A stretch of 64,000 bases of DNA from Druceiella hillmani (taxonomy: Eukaryota > Arthropoda > Insecta > Lepidoptera > Hepialidae), in the NCBI GenBank assembly GCA_039881145.1, contig JAYKKI010000015.1, positions 29,488,001-29,552,000 of the forward strand, in the 5' to 3' direction. A program made the position numbers and the translations under genes. The notes beneath the pieces were generated by a model. It did no database searches, was not told the DNA's origin, and saw only the letters and a list, made by a program, of their open reading frames with translations. Positions 46,804-59,239 of this stretch are shown here, in pieces (the stretch's first letter is position 1; every line of letters begins with the position of its first letter).

Positions 46804-49142
46804 CATATATACTTTTTTGCAAAATATTTACTTAATAACCAATGAAATAGACTATGAACAAAAAGCACACTGAAAAGTATAAAATAGTGTACTCAATTGG
46901 GACTTTTGCGATATAATATCTTTCCAAATATAAACAAATTGCGATATATCGCTACTGTTAGAGATTTTTCGGGTCGATGCTAAGTAAAATTTAGCACTCA
47001 CCTGTGTGCTATTAGGAGTATTTGAGAGAGAAAGAACCGTCAACTTGGCAGCGATTCCAAAAATCTCTAAAGTAGAATTACCTTATAAATTTATTTATGT
47101 TGGATTTAGTTTGTATTTAAATATTTATCAACAACAGATGAACGAACAATATTCTTGACTTATTTTCCGTGAAATTTGTTTGTTGTTACGTAAACCCACT
47201 AAATTTCTTTATTTTTTCTTTCAAAAGCAGACTTGTCGATTTCCTTCTTGGTTAGAATTGTATTTTTACTGGGGGTTATTAATAACTTTATTTTAAAGTT
47301 CATTTATTGTGTTTCTTTTAAAAGATATAAACAATATGTCGAGCGTGTCAGGCAAATAGCGGAAAATCGGAGGTTGAAGATTAATTGAAATTGTTAATTT
47401 ACCAATTTACAATTGAATCATGTCTTTTTTCATTTCTCGTCAAATCCGTGCCAAAAACTTTCCTGAATTGTAAATTTTTGGTTAAAACATATTCTCTTGA
47501 TTTCTTTTTTTATGTAAACAATTTCTGTTTTCGATAAAGATGGCTAAGAAAAAAAATTTATCAGTGTAATTTTATTTCCAATAAAATTATTACACAAATA
47601 TATAATAAAACAAATTTCATTTTCGATAAATCTGATTAAATTTTCTTACTGGTTTTCTTACGCATAGACTGCGTTATGAGTCACTTGTACTTATTACTAA
47701 TGATGTATCTCCAATGATGTAAATAAGTTGGTGTGTACATTAATAGTTCAAGTAAATGAGACGGCAGCAAAATCTCGCAAACTTTCATAAGCGCTTTTAC
47801 ATTTTTATATTTTTTACAATACCATCTTTTCGGCATTTATAAATCTGACCAGTTTACATTTTTTGGATTGCTCAGTAACTTTTTCCGTATATATTTTGAT
47901 CCATTTCTATCCAGATACATAGCGATTATTCCTTTTATTATTTTGCCTGCATTTTCAATTCGATCACGTAAATATTTCGCACATGTTTAGCAATGATCTA
48001 ATTTTGATTCCTCATTCAATTTTAAGTTATTCTCCTCATATTTTACCTAAAATCACTTTAGAGATTATGCTCTATTATTGTAAATACAACATTACTTATC
48101 ACATTAACAATTATATTTTTTTATTGATATATTTTTATACCTTATCTTTTTCATTACAGCAACATTAATTCAGTGAGTCAGGTTTACTCCTAATTCCACC
48201 CCAAATTCTGTCCTTCCGTTCTTTAACAGTAAACTTGCAATAAATAAAATAATTTACTTGCTTTATTACAACATCGCGTATTTTTAGTTTATAGTTCGTT
48301 TTGTATTAATTATTTTTAATAATTCACAGGCCTGCAAATTTGACCTTTTTTTCCTCCTCCTTTTGTATAAAGTAAATAATGTGGATTGTGGTTCAAACGA
48401 ATGCAACTTTTATGTAATGTACTTGAAAATTTATGACTTGACAAAATAAGGCAATAAAAATGTGATTTAAGAAAAGGTGTGGAGATTTAAAAATCTGGGA
48501 GTCATGCTTTTATGTTTCATACTGTTTATGACTTGTTTTTCATGATTTATGTCATAATGAACGATTTCATTACAACACTAAGGAGCCGGATATGATTTCC
48601 AATCACCAAAAAAAATTCTATTAAACGTGGTCTACAATTTTACTTTATTCTGATCAAAGCCTCGGATTGGTGACTCGTCGTAATTTTTGAGCTTTTAGTG
48701 CATTAGCATTGCACAAAGAACTGTGTAATTTAAAGAAATAGTTTCACCCGTGTTACTTTTATATTTTTGCTTTATTTGCTTAGCTTAATACCACATATTT
48801 CTCGATATGCTGCAAACCTGGACTTCGATGGTATATAGCTAGCGACTTTTCACTTTTAGCTACCTTAAGATCACACACTTTTCGGCACAATTCAAAAGAA
48901 ACCTTGATTCAAGGAAATTCAAATTGAGCTGAAATTCGAAATTCAATAACTGGAGTCATTTATTGTTGCCTATTTAAACAATTAAAAACCAGCACATAAT
49001 CCAGCCTGATTTAGGCAGTCCGAACCACTGCAGCATCAAGACTGGAAAGTTGACACTCGGAGTTCAATGACAAGGTCCCAGCTTAAGACCGACAAAAGTA
49101 AATTTAAAACGAGCATATCTTCAGTTTCACGGTTTGGACACA
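46804..49142. other. AT-rich stretch, no gene recognised
   Basis: No frame, RNA gene or repeat with recognisable features. Confidence 0.5.
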
Positions 49143-49332
49143 TAGTACCTGGATTTGAGGATCGAAGTTGAAGTTCTCATCAAAGGTTGAATGGATCATT
49201 ATATTGCATTGTCATGGAATACGTATATTATTGACTATTGTCATGGAGTACCTGGATTTGAAGATCTGGATTTGAGGATTAAAGTTCTTATCAAAAGTTG
49301 AATGGATCATAATATTGCATTGTCATGGAAAA
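49143..49332. repeat. Tandem duplication of about 100 bp
   Basis: The run from TACCTGGATTTGAGGAT through TTGAATGGATCATTATATTG to CATTGTCATGGA occurs at 49147-49219 and again at 49248-49330. The second copy carries a 16-base internal duplication (ATTTGAAGATCTGG, then GATTTGAGGATT). Confidence 0.9.
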
Positions 49333-51590
49333 CGCGCGCAAATAATCGCTTAAATAGAAGTAGTTCTAAAATCGGTCACAAAGTTTGAAACAGACAATTA
49401 TACGGAATATGACGTTAAAAAAATTGTTTAATAAAAGGAACTTTAGGTGTTTTGGTTACGTTATATATATGAACTTTCACTGTTTCACTTCGATTCATAA
49501 AATATATGTTTTAGAACACTTACGAGTTAACAACAACCCCAAGTATGGACAAGTGTGAAAGCGTAAATACATTCATATTTTAATTTTGTAACAATCATTA
49601 AATATTTATTCTAAGTCTTTATGTAGATATGAGAACAGAACATTCACCAAGAGAATCATTGAAGACTTTATTCTCAACAGTACTTATTAACGTGATATAT
49701 TCCTGTATTGCGGTTAATTACGGACAAATGGCTCGTAATAATTTGTTCCGTAACACTACACGTGTTCCTTGATAAAGACGATAACGCCACTCAACTGTGT
49801 GGGGCGCGTTTCAATTAGGGATGGAAAGTGAAAATGAATATTCAGTTGGTTATTAATTTTAACGACATGCGTCAATTTAACATGAACATTCTGCAATCTA
49901 GTTAACATACAACATTATACGTGTGATATTCGTAGCTACTGTTATTACAAAGTTTTGAAATAATTGAGTAAATCGACTTACTTATTCAGATTGAAGTTAA
50001 GTCGGTAATAAATAACTGCAATAATGGCGTTTAATCAAGTTTTTCTAGTATTGTACTAACTTGGATAGGAAGCAACTTTTTTAAATTATGAGAATGCACT
50101 TTTAAAATTAAGCCGTTGAACTAAAAACTTTAAGAAAGTATGTAAACCTAATCGTTTGCTAAATTGTTAGATAAAATTGGAAACGCAAAAAACAAACTTT
50201 AAAATCTATGAGTTGTTGTTTGAATATTTGACTTCATGATTTTCTTTAAAAGATTCTTTTAAAGAAAATCGTGAACTAAAAATATGCTGCCTTTTTTGTA
50301 CAACGCGTACAAACCTAAAGTCACTTCTGGCGTGCGCGCTCTAAAATGCGTCTTTTTAAACATTTTTTAATGTGAACTTCAATATTGGTGAAATGGGCAT
50401 TTTTCTTAATTTAATTACGTTTTTCTTATATTGATCGAACTATGTGTACAATATATATATAGCCTTTATTGCCTTTTCTATGTTTTTTGATCTCGATAAA
50501 CTAAATGTTTTTTTTCTATATTTCTATATTTAAATACATTTTTGATTCATTGTGCTAGATTCCATAGGTTACATGAGGTGAATTTATTTGAAAATTATAT
50601 TTTTTCTATTAAAGTTAATTGAAATAACGATGTGCGGGTCGTAAGCTTATTACAAGTGAAACATTCATATTGGAGCCTTTATAGTGGAGCTATTTCAATA
50701 CCTTACACATGTAGCGTGGAATCTTCCATTTGTGTGTGCTTAGATGTATGCGGAAGAGTACATTCCATTTGCTAACAGAGTTACCATTTTTTGCCGTAAT
50801 ATTAAGACATTGCTGACACTTTTTTCTTTCTGATATGCACATAAATATATTTAATTTTAATACCAGTGTCCATATTAGAGAATTATAAAGTTAAATTGAA
50901 ATGCAAATACCGGGAAACATGAAAGTGTTAGGTATGAATATTATGTTTTATATATCTACGGGATTTGTGTCTCTTAGATCAGTTTACGGTCCATTTTAAT
51001 TATCGTTCGCAATCAAATAAACCTTATATTTAAAGTTTTTCTGGCATTTTGAAATTTTAGTAATTTAATTAACGTGTATGAGCGTTTCAATAATGTTTAT
51101 GGGTCATTTATGAGTGATTTTTCGAAATGTATCGAAAAATCATAATGATGATTATTGAACAATATATTCTACGGTATACATTTGCAGAAATACTAGATCC
51201 CAAATGTTATTGCATATTATTTAAATAAAGTATGGAATTAGGCTTTTCAGAGAACAGTTTTAAGAAACTAATACAAACATCATATTGAAAGTTAATTAAA
51301 CATGAATATAATTATGATGTCGATAAAATCCAATATAGACTCTAGAGCAATAGTGATTATGAATATTCTTTTAAGAAGTGACTTGGTTTAAAAAGGGTAT
51401 TTTCAGAAAGTAAAACCTACCGCATAAAAATTAAAAAAGAACAAACATTTTACATATTATAATTACAAATGTGGAGCATATTGAATAATATTGAATACAA
51501 ATTAGTTAATTGTAATCAGCTTAGGTAAATAGAAAAATAGCTGAAATTTTATCCTCATCTGCTTGTACACTAACTTAAGACAATTATATG
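49333..51590. other. AT-rich; hairpin at 50233-50275
   Basis: GATTTTCTTTAAAAGA (50238-50253) and its exact complement (50255-50270) surround one T. Four more pairs (TTCA/TGAA) extend it after a mismatch. Otherwise nothing is recognised. Confidence 0.7.
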
Positions 51591-51593
<3 letters not shown>

Positions 51594-51638
<45 letters not shown>

Positions 51639-51641
51639 GTG

Positions 51642-51689
<48 letters not shown>

Positions 51690-51710
51690 ATATATATATA
51701 TATATATATA
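51594..51710. repeat. (TA)n microsatellite, interrupted
   Basis: Three TA blocks separated by GTATATATGTGTAAA and TTGTA. The YIYIY frames on both strands are artefacts. Confidence 0.96.
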
Positions 51711-52157
51711 AGTATTGGAATAATTTGATCCCATTTGGGACGTTCTACCTATTGTCATCACAAAACTCTCGATGATACCCTGAGGAATGTTTCAATTTTT
51801 AGACCACAGTTGTTACAATATCACCTTTTGTCTATATTTTCCTTAATAATACTATCATAATACTAATAGTTATACACTTTTACCTTGAATAAGCGTTATT
51901 ATATTACAAATTACTGAAAATATGTTTCCTGCAAGAACGCTCATATAATTCGAGGCCAAAATTAACTAAATTGATTAGAATTAGTTGACTAGAATTACTT
52001 TTTCGAAGAAGGCTTGAGTTGGTTATTTATTTTTGAACATTATTTATGAAGATCCAATCATGGTAAATATTTAATACTTGTTCCTGTACATACCAAAGAA
52101 CGCTGAAGTTGTGTCCGTATTTAAGTTCTTCTTAGTCGTGCACTCTTGACAGAGTGG

Positions 52158-53040
52158 TCGTGATCATGACTCGGCCGGTTCCTTCGCCACTGCCGCCCTC
52201 GCGATGTGACGCCATGTAGTTCGGTGTTTTGCGGAGTGAGAGCAGTCATTTACACTGGAGTGCGTCGCAGATTTTATTAGGTCTGTCCACCGTTTCGGAG
52301 AGCGTCCGCGGGATCGTTTGCCTTCGACTTTGCCTTGCACCACCAGTCGTTCCATGGAGTCCTCGTTACGGGTGACATGTCCAAAAAAATTGAGGATTCG
52401 CAATTGCACAGTCGACGTTAATCTCTCTTTGATGTTAAGTTCCTTGAGGATCGAAACGTTGGTTCGGTGCGCGTCCATGGGAAAAAACGCCTCCAGCACC
52501 CCATTTCCAGCGCGTCAATTTTGTGGCGGTCTTGCATCCTCAGCGTCCACGTCTCAGCTCCATATAGAAAAATCAGAAAGACCAGGCATTTCATAAGTCG
52601 AACCTTTGTGTTTCTGGTTATTCTGCGGTCTTTCCAGATCTTTGTGAGTTTTTCCACTGATGATCTCGTCACGGCGCAACGTCTTCGAAACTCATCCTCG
52701 CAACCTCCATCATTAGCGATAGTGGAGCCCAGATATACGTAGCTCTTCACTACCTGGCATCCTGCTATATTTTGGATGTTCGGTTGGTTATTGTTAGCAC
52801 GATCTACAATCATAATTTTAGTCTTATCGCGATTGATTGTAAGCCCAAACTCCAATGCTGTGGTCTGCAGTCGTTGTAGGAGAGACTCGATTTCATCTTT
52901 TGTTGACGCTAGGAGGGTGGTGTCATCTGCGTACCTCAAGTTTGATATCTTCCGACTCCCCACCGATATTCCCTTATTCCAATCTTCAAGAACTATACGC
53001 ATTAGGTATTCTGTGTATATGTTAAAGAGGAGTAATATAT
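52158..53040 (-). pseudogene. RTE-like LINE reverse transcriptase, 5'-truncated
   Basis: A minus frame from about 53035 to 52418 encodes the end of a non-LTR reverse transcriptase: ISNLRYADDTTLLAS with the intact catalytic YADD at 52922-52933, LTINRDKTKIMI, KSYVYLGSTI and KCLVFLIFLYGAETWTL. A one-base shift near 52470 moves to a second frame holding HRTNVSILKELNIKERL, RILNFFGHVTRNEDS and EGKRSRGRSPKRWTDLIKS, the standard end of this class, with a stop at about 52164. Only this shift separates the two pieces, so the copy is young. Upstream, homology stops abruptly at about 53035 (5' truncation, usual for LINEs) beside a small duplicated CTTCTCTTATATAAT-like stretch. It is often annotated as craniofacial-development-protein-2-like in insects. 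Confidence 0.92.
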
Positions 53041-53835
53041 TATATAAGAGAAGTAATATTTAAGTAAATACCCACAATTCCTCTTCCTATTAACTTTTTT
53101 CCCTTCTTTACGACTTGTTAAAGAACAATTTCGAAGGTGAACATTACAACAGTATTTTAGCGCAGGAGGCTGATAAATCCGGCAAGATTAATGATAAAAT
53201 TAAACTGTATTTTGTCAGTAAGTCGTGATAAAAAAGGAAATTACGTCAAGACGGGCGCGTCGTTTTAGTATTTGCTTCCTTCCTGTCAGTTATTTAGGGA
53301 GCAACTTGTCATTTTTCACGTTTCCAGTGGATTTTACGGTCGGTCGGTCGCCTTAGTGATTTACATGCTCCATTAAGCTTGTCGGAAGCTGAAAAATAAT
53401 TAATTGATATACTTGCGAATAATTATTAGTAAATTATTGTCGAAAGTAGCCAAGTATTTTTGAAGCTTATTTTTCAATAAAGAAGTACTTAATTTATTAT
53501 CTTTTAGCTTAATTGTAAATCTGTTTAAGCAACAATATATAATCCACTTAATTTTTTTCAGAAAAACATATAACATGCCATACCTTTCATAGCCTTTAAG
53601 TAATTTTAAGGTGGACCCCAATTATGGTGGTTAAGTGGAAAACAGATAAATTTTTTTGAACTAGATCTTATTTACGCGATTTGATAATCGGTTCAGGTAT
53701 GTGCAGACTTATGAAGTCGCATCTCTAGTAGCGTATAACAATTCAAATGTAGAAAGCTCCATGATACTGCCTGTATTCTTGCCCAAGAAGTTATTTTAAT
53801 TTCCTTTATGTGATTAAAATTTCACAATGTAGATT

Positions 53836-53884
<49 letters not shown>

Positions 53885-54728
53885 CAAATACAGCAGATGG
53901 TATTTAATGGCTGCGCACGTTTTCCCGACCTAACATTTCGTTAGTGGGATTTAATTAATCATCTATATCTATTGCACTATCTATGGTGTATTGGTTTAGC
54001 TAATAAGTTTTTAACTTCTTAGAAAAAATGTTTTGGGACATCACCTCTGTCACAAAAAAATAAAATTATGTATGCATAATCTTTATCCATGTCTTGTCAC
54101 TAGCTGATCCCCAGTGAAAAAATACTCTCAGCGTAAAAATGTGTTGAATTAAATTTAACGAATTTGTCAAGATCCTCTCAAAGGTTTTTTCTATTACCGT
54201 GAATATTTTGTTCTCTAAATTATAATCAATCATGCACTGAACAAGTGATGTTCAGACAGCGCACGTGTCTGGTGAATAAGATGGGCGTAATAGCACAATC
54301 TAGTCCTGAAATTTGTGATGAATATATTACGCGGTATGTAGTCTAGTTTTACCATGGGGAAAATAAATTGATAGATCCTGTTGACTATTTAGTTTGGTAA
54401 TTAGTTGATCTAATTACCGAGAGTTAACTTTGTATTCAACTCAAATCTATTTAGAAACAACTGACAATAAATTATGTCTTTGATATTCCAGTATATTACC
54501 AATTCGGTATTCGTTTCGGATTTCGGTTGACAAATTCCTATTTGTCCTGCAATAAGCTATTGGAATTGTATTAATCATTTGAAACCTTGGCTCTAACTGG
54601 CATCAACCGAGTGCATTTCAATCTATTTGTACCTTATAGACAAATATACTAGAATTCTTCCCCTCTCTAAAAAAGTCTCGTACTCGTGATTTTAAATTTA
54701 TCAGCCAATCCAACATACTAATATAGTC

Positions 54729-54794
<66 letters not shown>

Positions 54795-56690
54795 AAAATC
54801 TAATGTGATTTCCATAGATGACAGATGGTGCTATATGTTATTCTTTATAATTTTCTGCTCATGTCGTTGTCATTATATATGACGAAAAGAGAAATATAAG
54901 AAAGTGAATTATAAAAAAAGTTCACGCGAGTACAAAAGTAATAAACAAGATAACAAAAATAAAACTGAGATAATTTTATAACAGTTCTCATTTGCCTTTA
55001 TCTTTTTATGTATTTTTAATAATAATTATTAAGTAATATATCGAGCGAATGATCTTTATATTTAGACAAAGAGTAAGATTAAAAGAGTTGCTATACGAAT
55101 AATGGTTTATTGGAGTAATTTCATTTGAAAATAATTCTCACTGTCAAGTGAAACAACAGTGTACGAAAAGCAAGAGCGAGATTTTGGTTCCTGTAATGTA
55201 ATTTTATAAACTTTGGTTGATTTTATAAAAATATATTTATACAGACTCAGTGAAAAAAACATTAAAATAAATGATAATACATTAAAAATGTATGTGACCG
55301 TTATATTCTTGGCCTTAAACTGGTTTGGTTGCATCTTACGTGGTTAGAAAGGTGTGGTTGTCCACAGTTTCATTACAGTTCTAAAAATTTGGCTATTCAT
55401 GGATCTAGGTTATGTTCTCAAAGCATGCTCACTTTTCCTATTAATAGACACATGTAGTAGATACTGTTTTCCACAAAGTCATTTAGTTCTTAAGTTAAAA
55501 CATTTTCTCATTCAACTGGACCTGAACTCGTACTAGGGAAATGCTTTTAATAGTCGGGAGAAAATGTTCAACGTTTTATTTTGTCGAGTTAAAGTAATGC
55601 CTATATATGTAATTTTATATTCCGTATAATTTTTTTTTACTTTTGTTTTATTTTTAATAATTCTTTAAAAAGGTTTTTTACTTTATTTTTTTACCGATTT
55701 TATTTTGTAACTATATCCAGAAAATATTTTACAGTCATCACACAACTAATCTTTCTTAATCAATTTTTGTGACTGACGGGAAGATAATTATCCTGTGGTG
55801 CTAAGTTTACCACGTGTACACGCCAATTTTTAGTGTATTTTAAAGGAAAATAATAATAGTTTTATAAAATCTGGCAGAGATAACTTAATTTCTTGTAAAA
55901 TAAAACTGATAAATAGGATATTTGCACCTGGTTATTTTTAGAAAACCGAGAAAGTACTTTTATCGAACTAATGATTAAAAATTTAAAACAGAGCTATTAA
56001 TTCAAATAACTATTAGTCGCTGGATATTTGGTTCGATTTTATGTAGCAATCGTAATGTTAAAATTCAAATCGTTAAATTTTGTTTTTCACAAGTTTCAAA
56101 CTTTTTCCCTCTCGTGGGTTTCAAATGATGAGGTCACGTAGCGGAGCGTGCATGATTGGTTTGAAAAGTTTACCAGATGGAATTTCACCACTGCCTCCAT
56201 TTACCATTGTATAGTTAAATTTTTCTTACTTGTAAAATTTGTAATTAGTTCAAGTTGAAACTTTGAAAACATTGACCTGATTGTCTTTACAGATTATCTC
56301 ATTATTGTTATTATTGGTGATTTTTATAGAGTGTATATAGATTTAGTGTTCTTAATATTTTGATATTTTTTTCCTTTCTTGTGGAGAAAATAATGAATAT
56401 AATATTACGTCAAGTTTGTTTATAACTAAGGAAATAGTTGTGTATTGTATGATAGTGATATGTATATAGTGATATTTATTTAATATATGTAAATTATTGC
56501 TTATGGTTTCGCTCATTGAATTCAGAATATTGATGGTATATTCTATAATATATAAACTTTTCAATTGAAAACGTTGAAGAAATGTTTATAATATGATTAG
56601 AAAATATAGATTTTTCATTTCTCGTGTTTGCGAATATGGTTGGTTAGGTTATAGTTGCAAAGTTACTATAAATTAAAAAGAAATTATTAA
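53041..56690. other. AT-rich; (TA)n at 53838-53881 and 54735-54796
   Basis: Two TA microsatellites are clear. GGTCGGTCGGTCG at 53339 is a short tetranucleotide run. Short frames at 55354 and 56352 show no recognisable content. Confidence 0.6.
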
Positions 56691-56699
56691 ATCGGTCTT

Positions 56700-56965
56700 A
56701 ACCAACGGTGGCCGAGACGGGCGAGGTCGGCTTTCGCCATTCCATCTGTTGCGAGCTGATCGAATGTACTTTCACACCTCTGACTGCCCGAACAAGGCTC
56801 GTTTCCACTTATTATATTCATTGCACCATCATAGAAGTAAAGCAGGCCTTGCGCCTAAGCTCCGTGGATGCACCAGCGCACTTTCGGTTGATGGATTATT
56901 TTTGCTTCCCTTCGCATCTCTGTACGGGCAAAAAAGAGGCTACGGACGCGTTTTGTTAATCCCGT
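56700..56965. other. GC-richer complex segment, possibly a SINE or element fragment
   Basis: It starts CGGTGGCCGAGACGGGCG, which resembles the internal promoter A box of tRNA-Leu/Ser-derived SINEs (TGGCCGAG). A weak B-box-like GATCGAATG lies 45 bases on. Several frames on both strands are open because of the composition; none matches a family I know. Borders are sharp against AT-rich DNA. Confidence 0.3.
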
Positions 56966-58228
56966 GTTTTGACATAGAAATTATTAATAATTAATTTATT
57001 AATATTTTACCAATTATTTTATTTTTCAATAGTTATTTTAAATATGTTTATAACCGTACGTACTACAAAAGCTTTAAATAAGGCTAGGTGTCTTCAGAAT
57101 AAATGCTGAGGAAGAATCGTGAAGTTGCCGTAGCTTATAAATAATTTTGTTATTTGGGATAATACTGAGCTGGGTGCGTTTTTTTAGTATTCAAACTATG
57201 GGAAAAAAACTAAACAGTAAATAAAACACAGGTGGCGGATTTTTTTGCTGTAAAAGCAAACCGTTATATCAAAATACTATGCCAGGACTGTTAAAAAATA
57301 GTCTATATTATATGTATATGTATATATAGTGTATATTAGTGTTATTACCGGAAAAAAGTAGTAGTACGAGTGTATACAAACACCTCAGAGCAAATTAACA
57401 GCCGAAATAGAGGTAAGGAGATAAAGGAATTATGCATAGAAAGGATATTGATCGCCAGGTTATGAAAGGAAATGTAACATTTAGTGTCCGATCGGATGTC
57501 TGGTTTTTATTTCGGTTTAAGCCAGTTTCGAAAACGTTTGCTCAAAACGATCGCAATTGTCCATGGGGCTTTGCGCTTCAAAACTCGTCTCTAATTTTCA
57601 GTTGATTGTTACAAACTATAGTACAACGTAGGATACATTGTACTAAAGTTTGTCATGCTATAGCGTAGCCTAAAGTTGTTGAAAAAATTAATTAATAACT
57701 ATAATAATGTATGATGCCAATAAAGTTTATTAGGTAAAAGGTTATATTTTTATGAAAAAAAATATTTTCTTTGCGTATAAATATGACGCCTGTAAAAAGA
57801 AATGGATTTTTTGTTGGAAAGTTTATCATGTAGTTTTCATAATATTTCATAAGGTATTAATAACAAAATATTTAAAAAACGGCAGGATATTAAAAAAAAA
57901 CTATTTCCATACCAAATTTTGTTTTTTTTATATTTTAAACACGTTAAATGCATAAGTACTATGCAAACTGACCTTTGGGATGGAGTTTTCGTAACAAAAT
58001 CGTTTTCCTACATTTTTAGTATGAAGTAATTAAACTATTAAAAGAAATATTTAAATCTGAAATTTCATTAAATATAATGTTTGAAATTGCTTATTGTAAT
58101 ATATTTTTTTCATAAAAGAATTTTGAAAAATTGTATGAAGAGTGTTATTTCAGTCAATCGATATATAAACTCACATAGTATTTTCATATAGTTTGGTTTT
58201 ACAATAACGGCAAACGTGTTTGTTCAAG
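56966..58228. other. AT-rich stretch, no gene recognised
   Basis: Nothing supported. Confidence 0.5.
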
Positions 58229-58453
58229 AATTGCAAATTATACTGGAAAAATTTGGAATTGAACGTAGATATTGCAGGGTCAGACGGCTCGATAGACAGT
58301 CTTATAGTTGCAGAATACCAAGAAACACAGGCACCTTCAAATATTACATTGACACTGAAGGAGATGTATACCTGTGGCAGGACGAAAGTTTATCTGAATT
58401 CATACCTTTCAACTACCAAGAAGCAATGGCTGGCTCCAAAACGCCATAGATAC
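58229..58453 (+). CDS. Possible internal coding exon, unidentified
   Basis: The segment is preceded by GTTTGTTCAAG (possible acceptor) and followed by GTAATT (weak donor). It is 75 codons open in phase 0 with balanced codon use. The peptide includes a serine/acid-rich part and EMYTCGRTKVYLNSYLSTTK, alternating hydrophobic and polar residues like a beta-rich extracellular domain. I do not recognise the family. The other plus frame and one minus frame are also largely open, so the strand is not certain; on the minus strand a QTRLPL string just upstream recalls the copia pre-integrase region. It is either a host exon or a mobile-element scrap. Confidence 0.3.
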
Positions 58454-59239
58454 GTAATTCGAAAGAGAATTATTATATTACATATTTGTGTTTACTCATT
58501 TTAGATAACTTTTTGTGTCCTGTGCGAAACATAGGAGTACCCTTCTATGTTAGACAGATGATTGTTAAATTATATTTTTGTGAACGGCACGTGGGTGATT
58601 TTTTATATATTTCGCCACTAGAATTACGGCCATATTCACTGCAACTTTCGATGTCACCGAACAGAAAGAAAGAAATACAGTGATCGAGTTTTATATCCTG
58701 TACCCCAGATATTATAAGAATAGTACAGGAAGCAGTGACATTACCAAATGCCTAATTTCATTCTATATTTTGACACTCTCATCTAATCAGAACCTTCTTC
58801 AAGAGTAGGTTCTTTATATAAGAAGCCATAAGTACAAAGATTTGACTGATCTAAAATTACACAGATATACGAAGTATATAGATATAAGAAGAAACACAAG
58901 TTGAATTATCGACAATTAAAGAAGTAGCTAAATTTGCAATGCTAAATTAAATTTTCAGGCAAGACTTACTACAAACAAAACATACATTGATAGATCAAGA
59001 ACTAGGGGTTAGTAATACATTAGGCAATATTACCTTAAGATTACATACAATTAAACAATTATCATAGTATTGATAGGTTGTAAAGTTAACAATTAATGTG
59101 TCAGACAGCGTTACTCCAAATTATACAATTGTATAGTTATAGTTAACTAATTACAGTTAGAATACAACTTATTATGACATTACAAGGTAGGGAATTGTAG
59201 AAATACAATTGTTATTTTAATATTTAACGTCACTGCTGC
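58454..59239 (-). other. Possible continuation of the copia remnant; otherwise unrecognised
   Basis: On the minus strand NVLLTPSS and VCSKSCLK (about 58950-59020) loosely resemble the NVLYVPxL...LLSVSK segment after the copia protease. The resemblance is too weak to call. No LTR was found. Confidence 0.2.

Noticed and set aside
51563..51775. YIYIY-rich frames here and at 5400, 40267, 46640 and 54618
   Set aside because: They are translations of (TA)n microsatellites.
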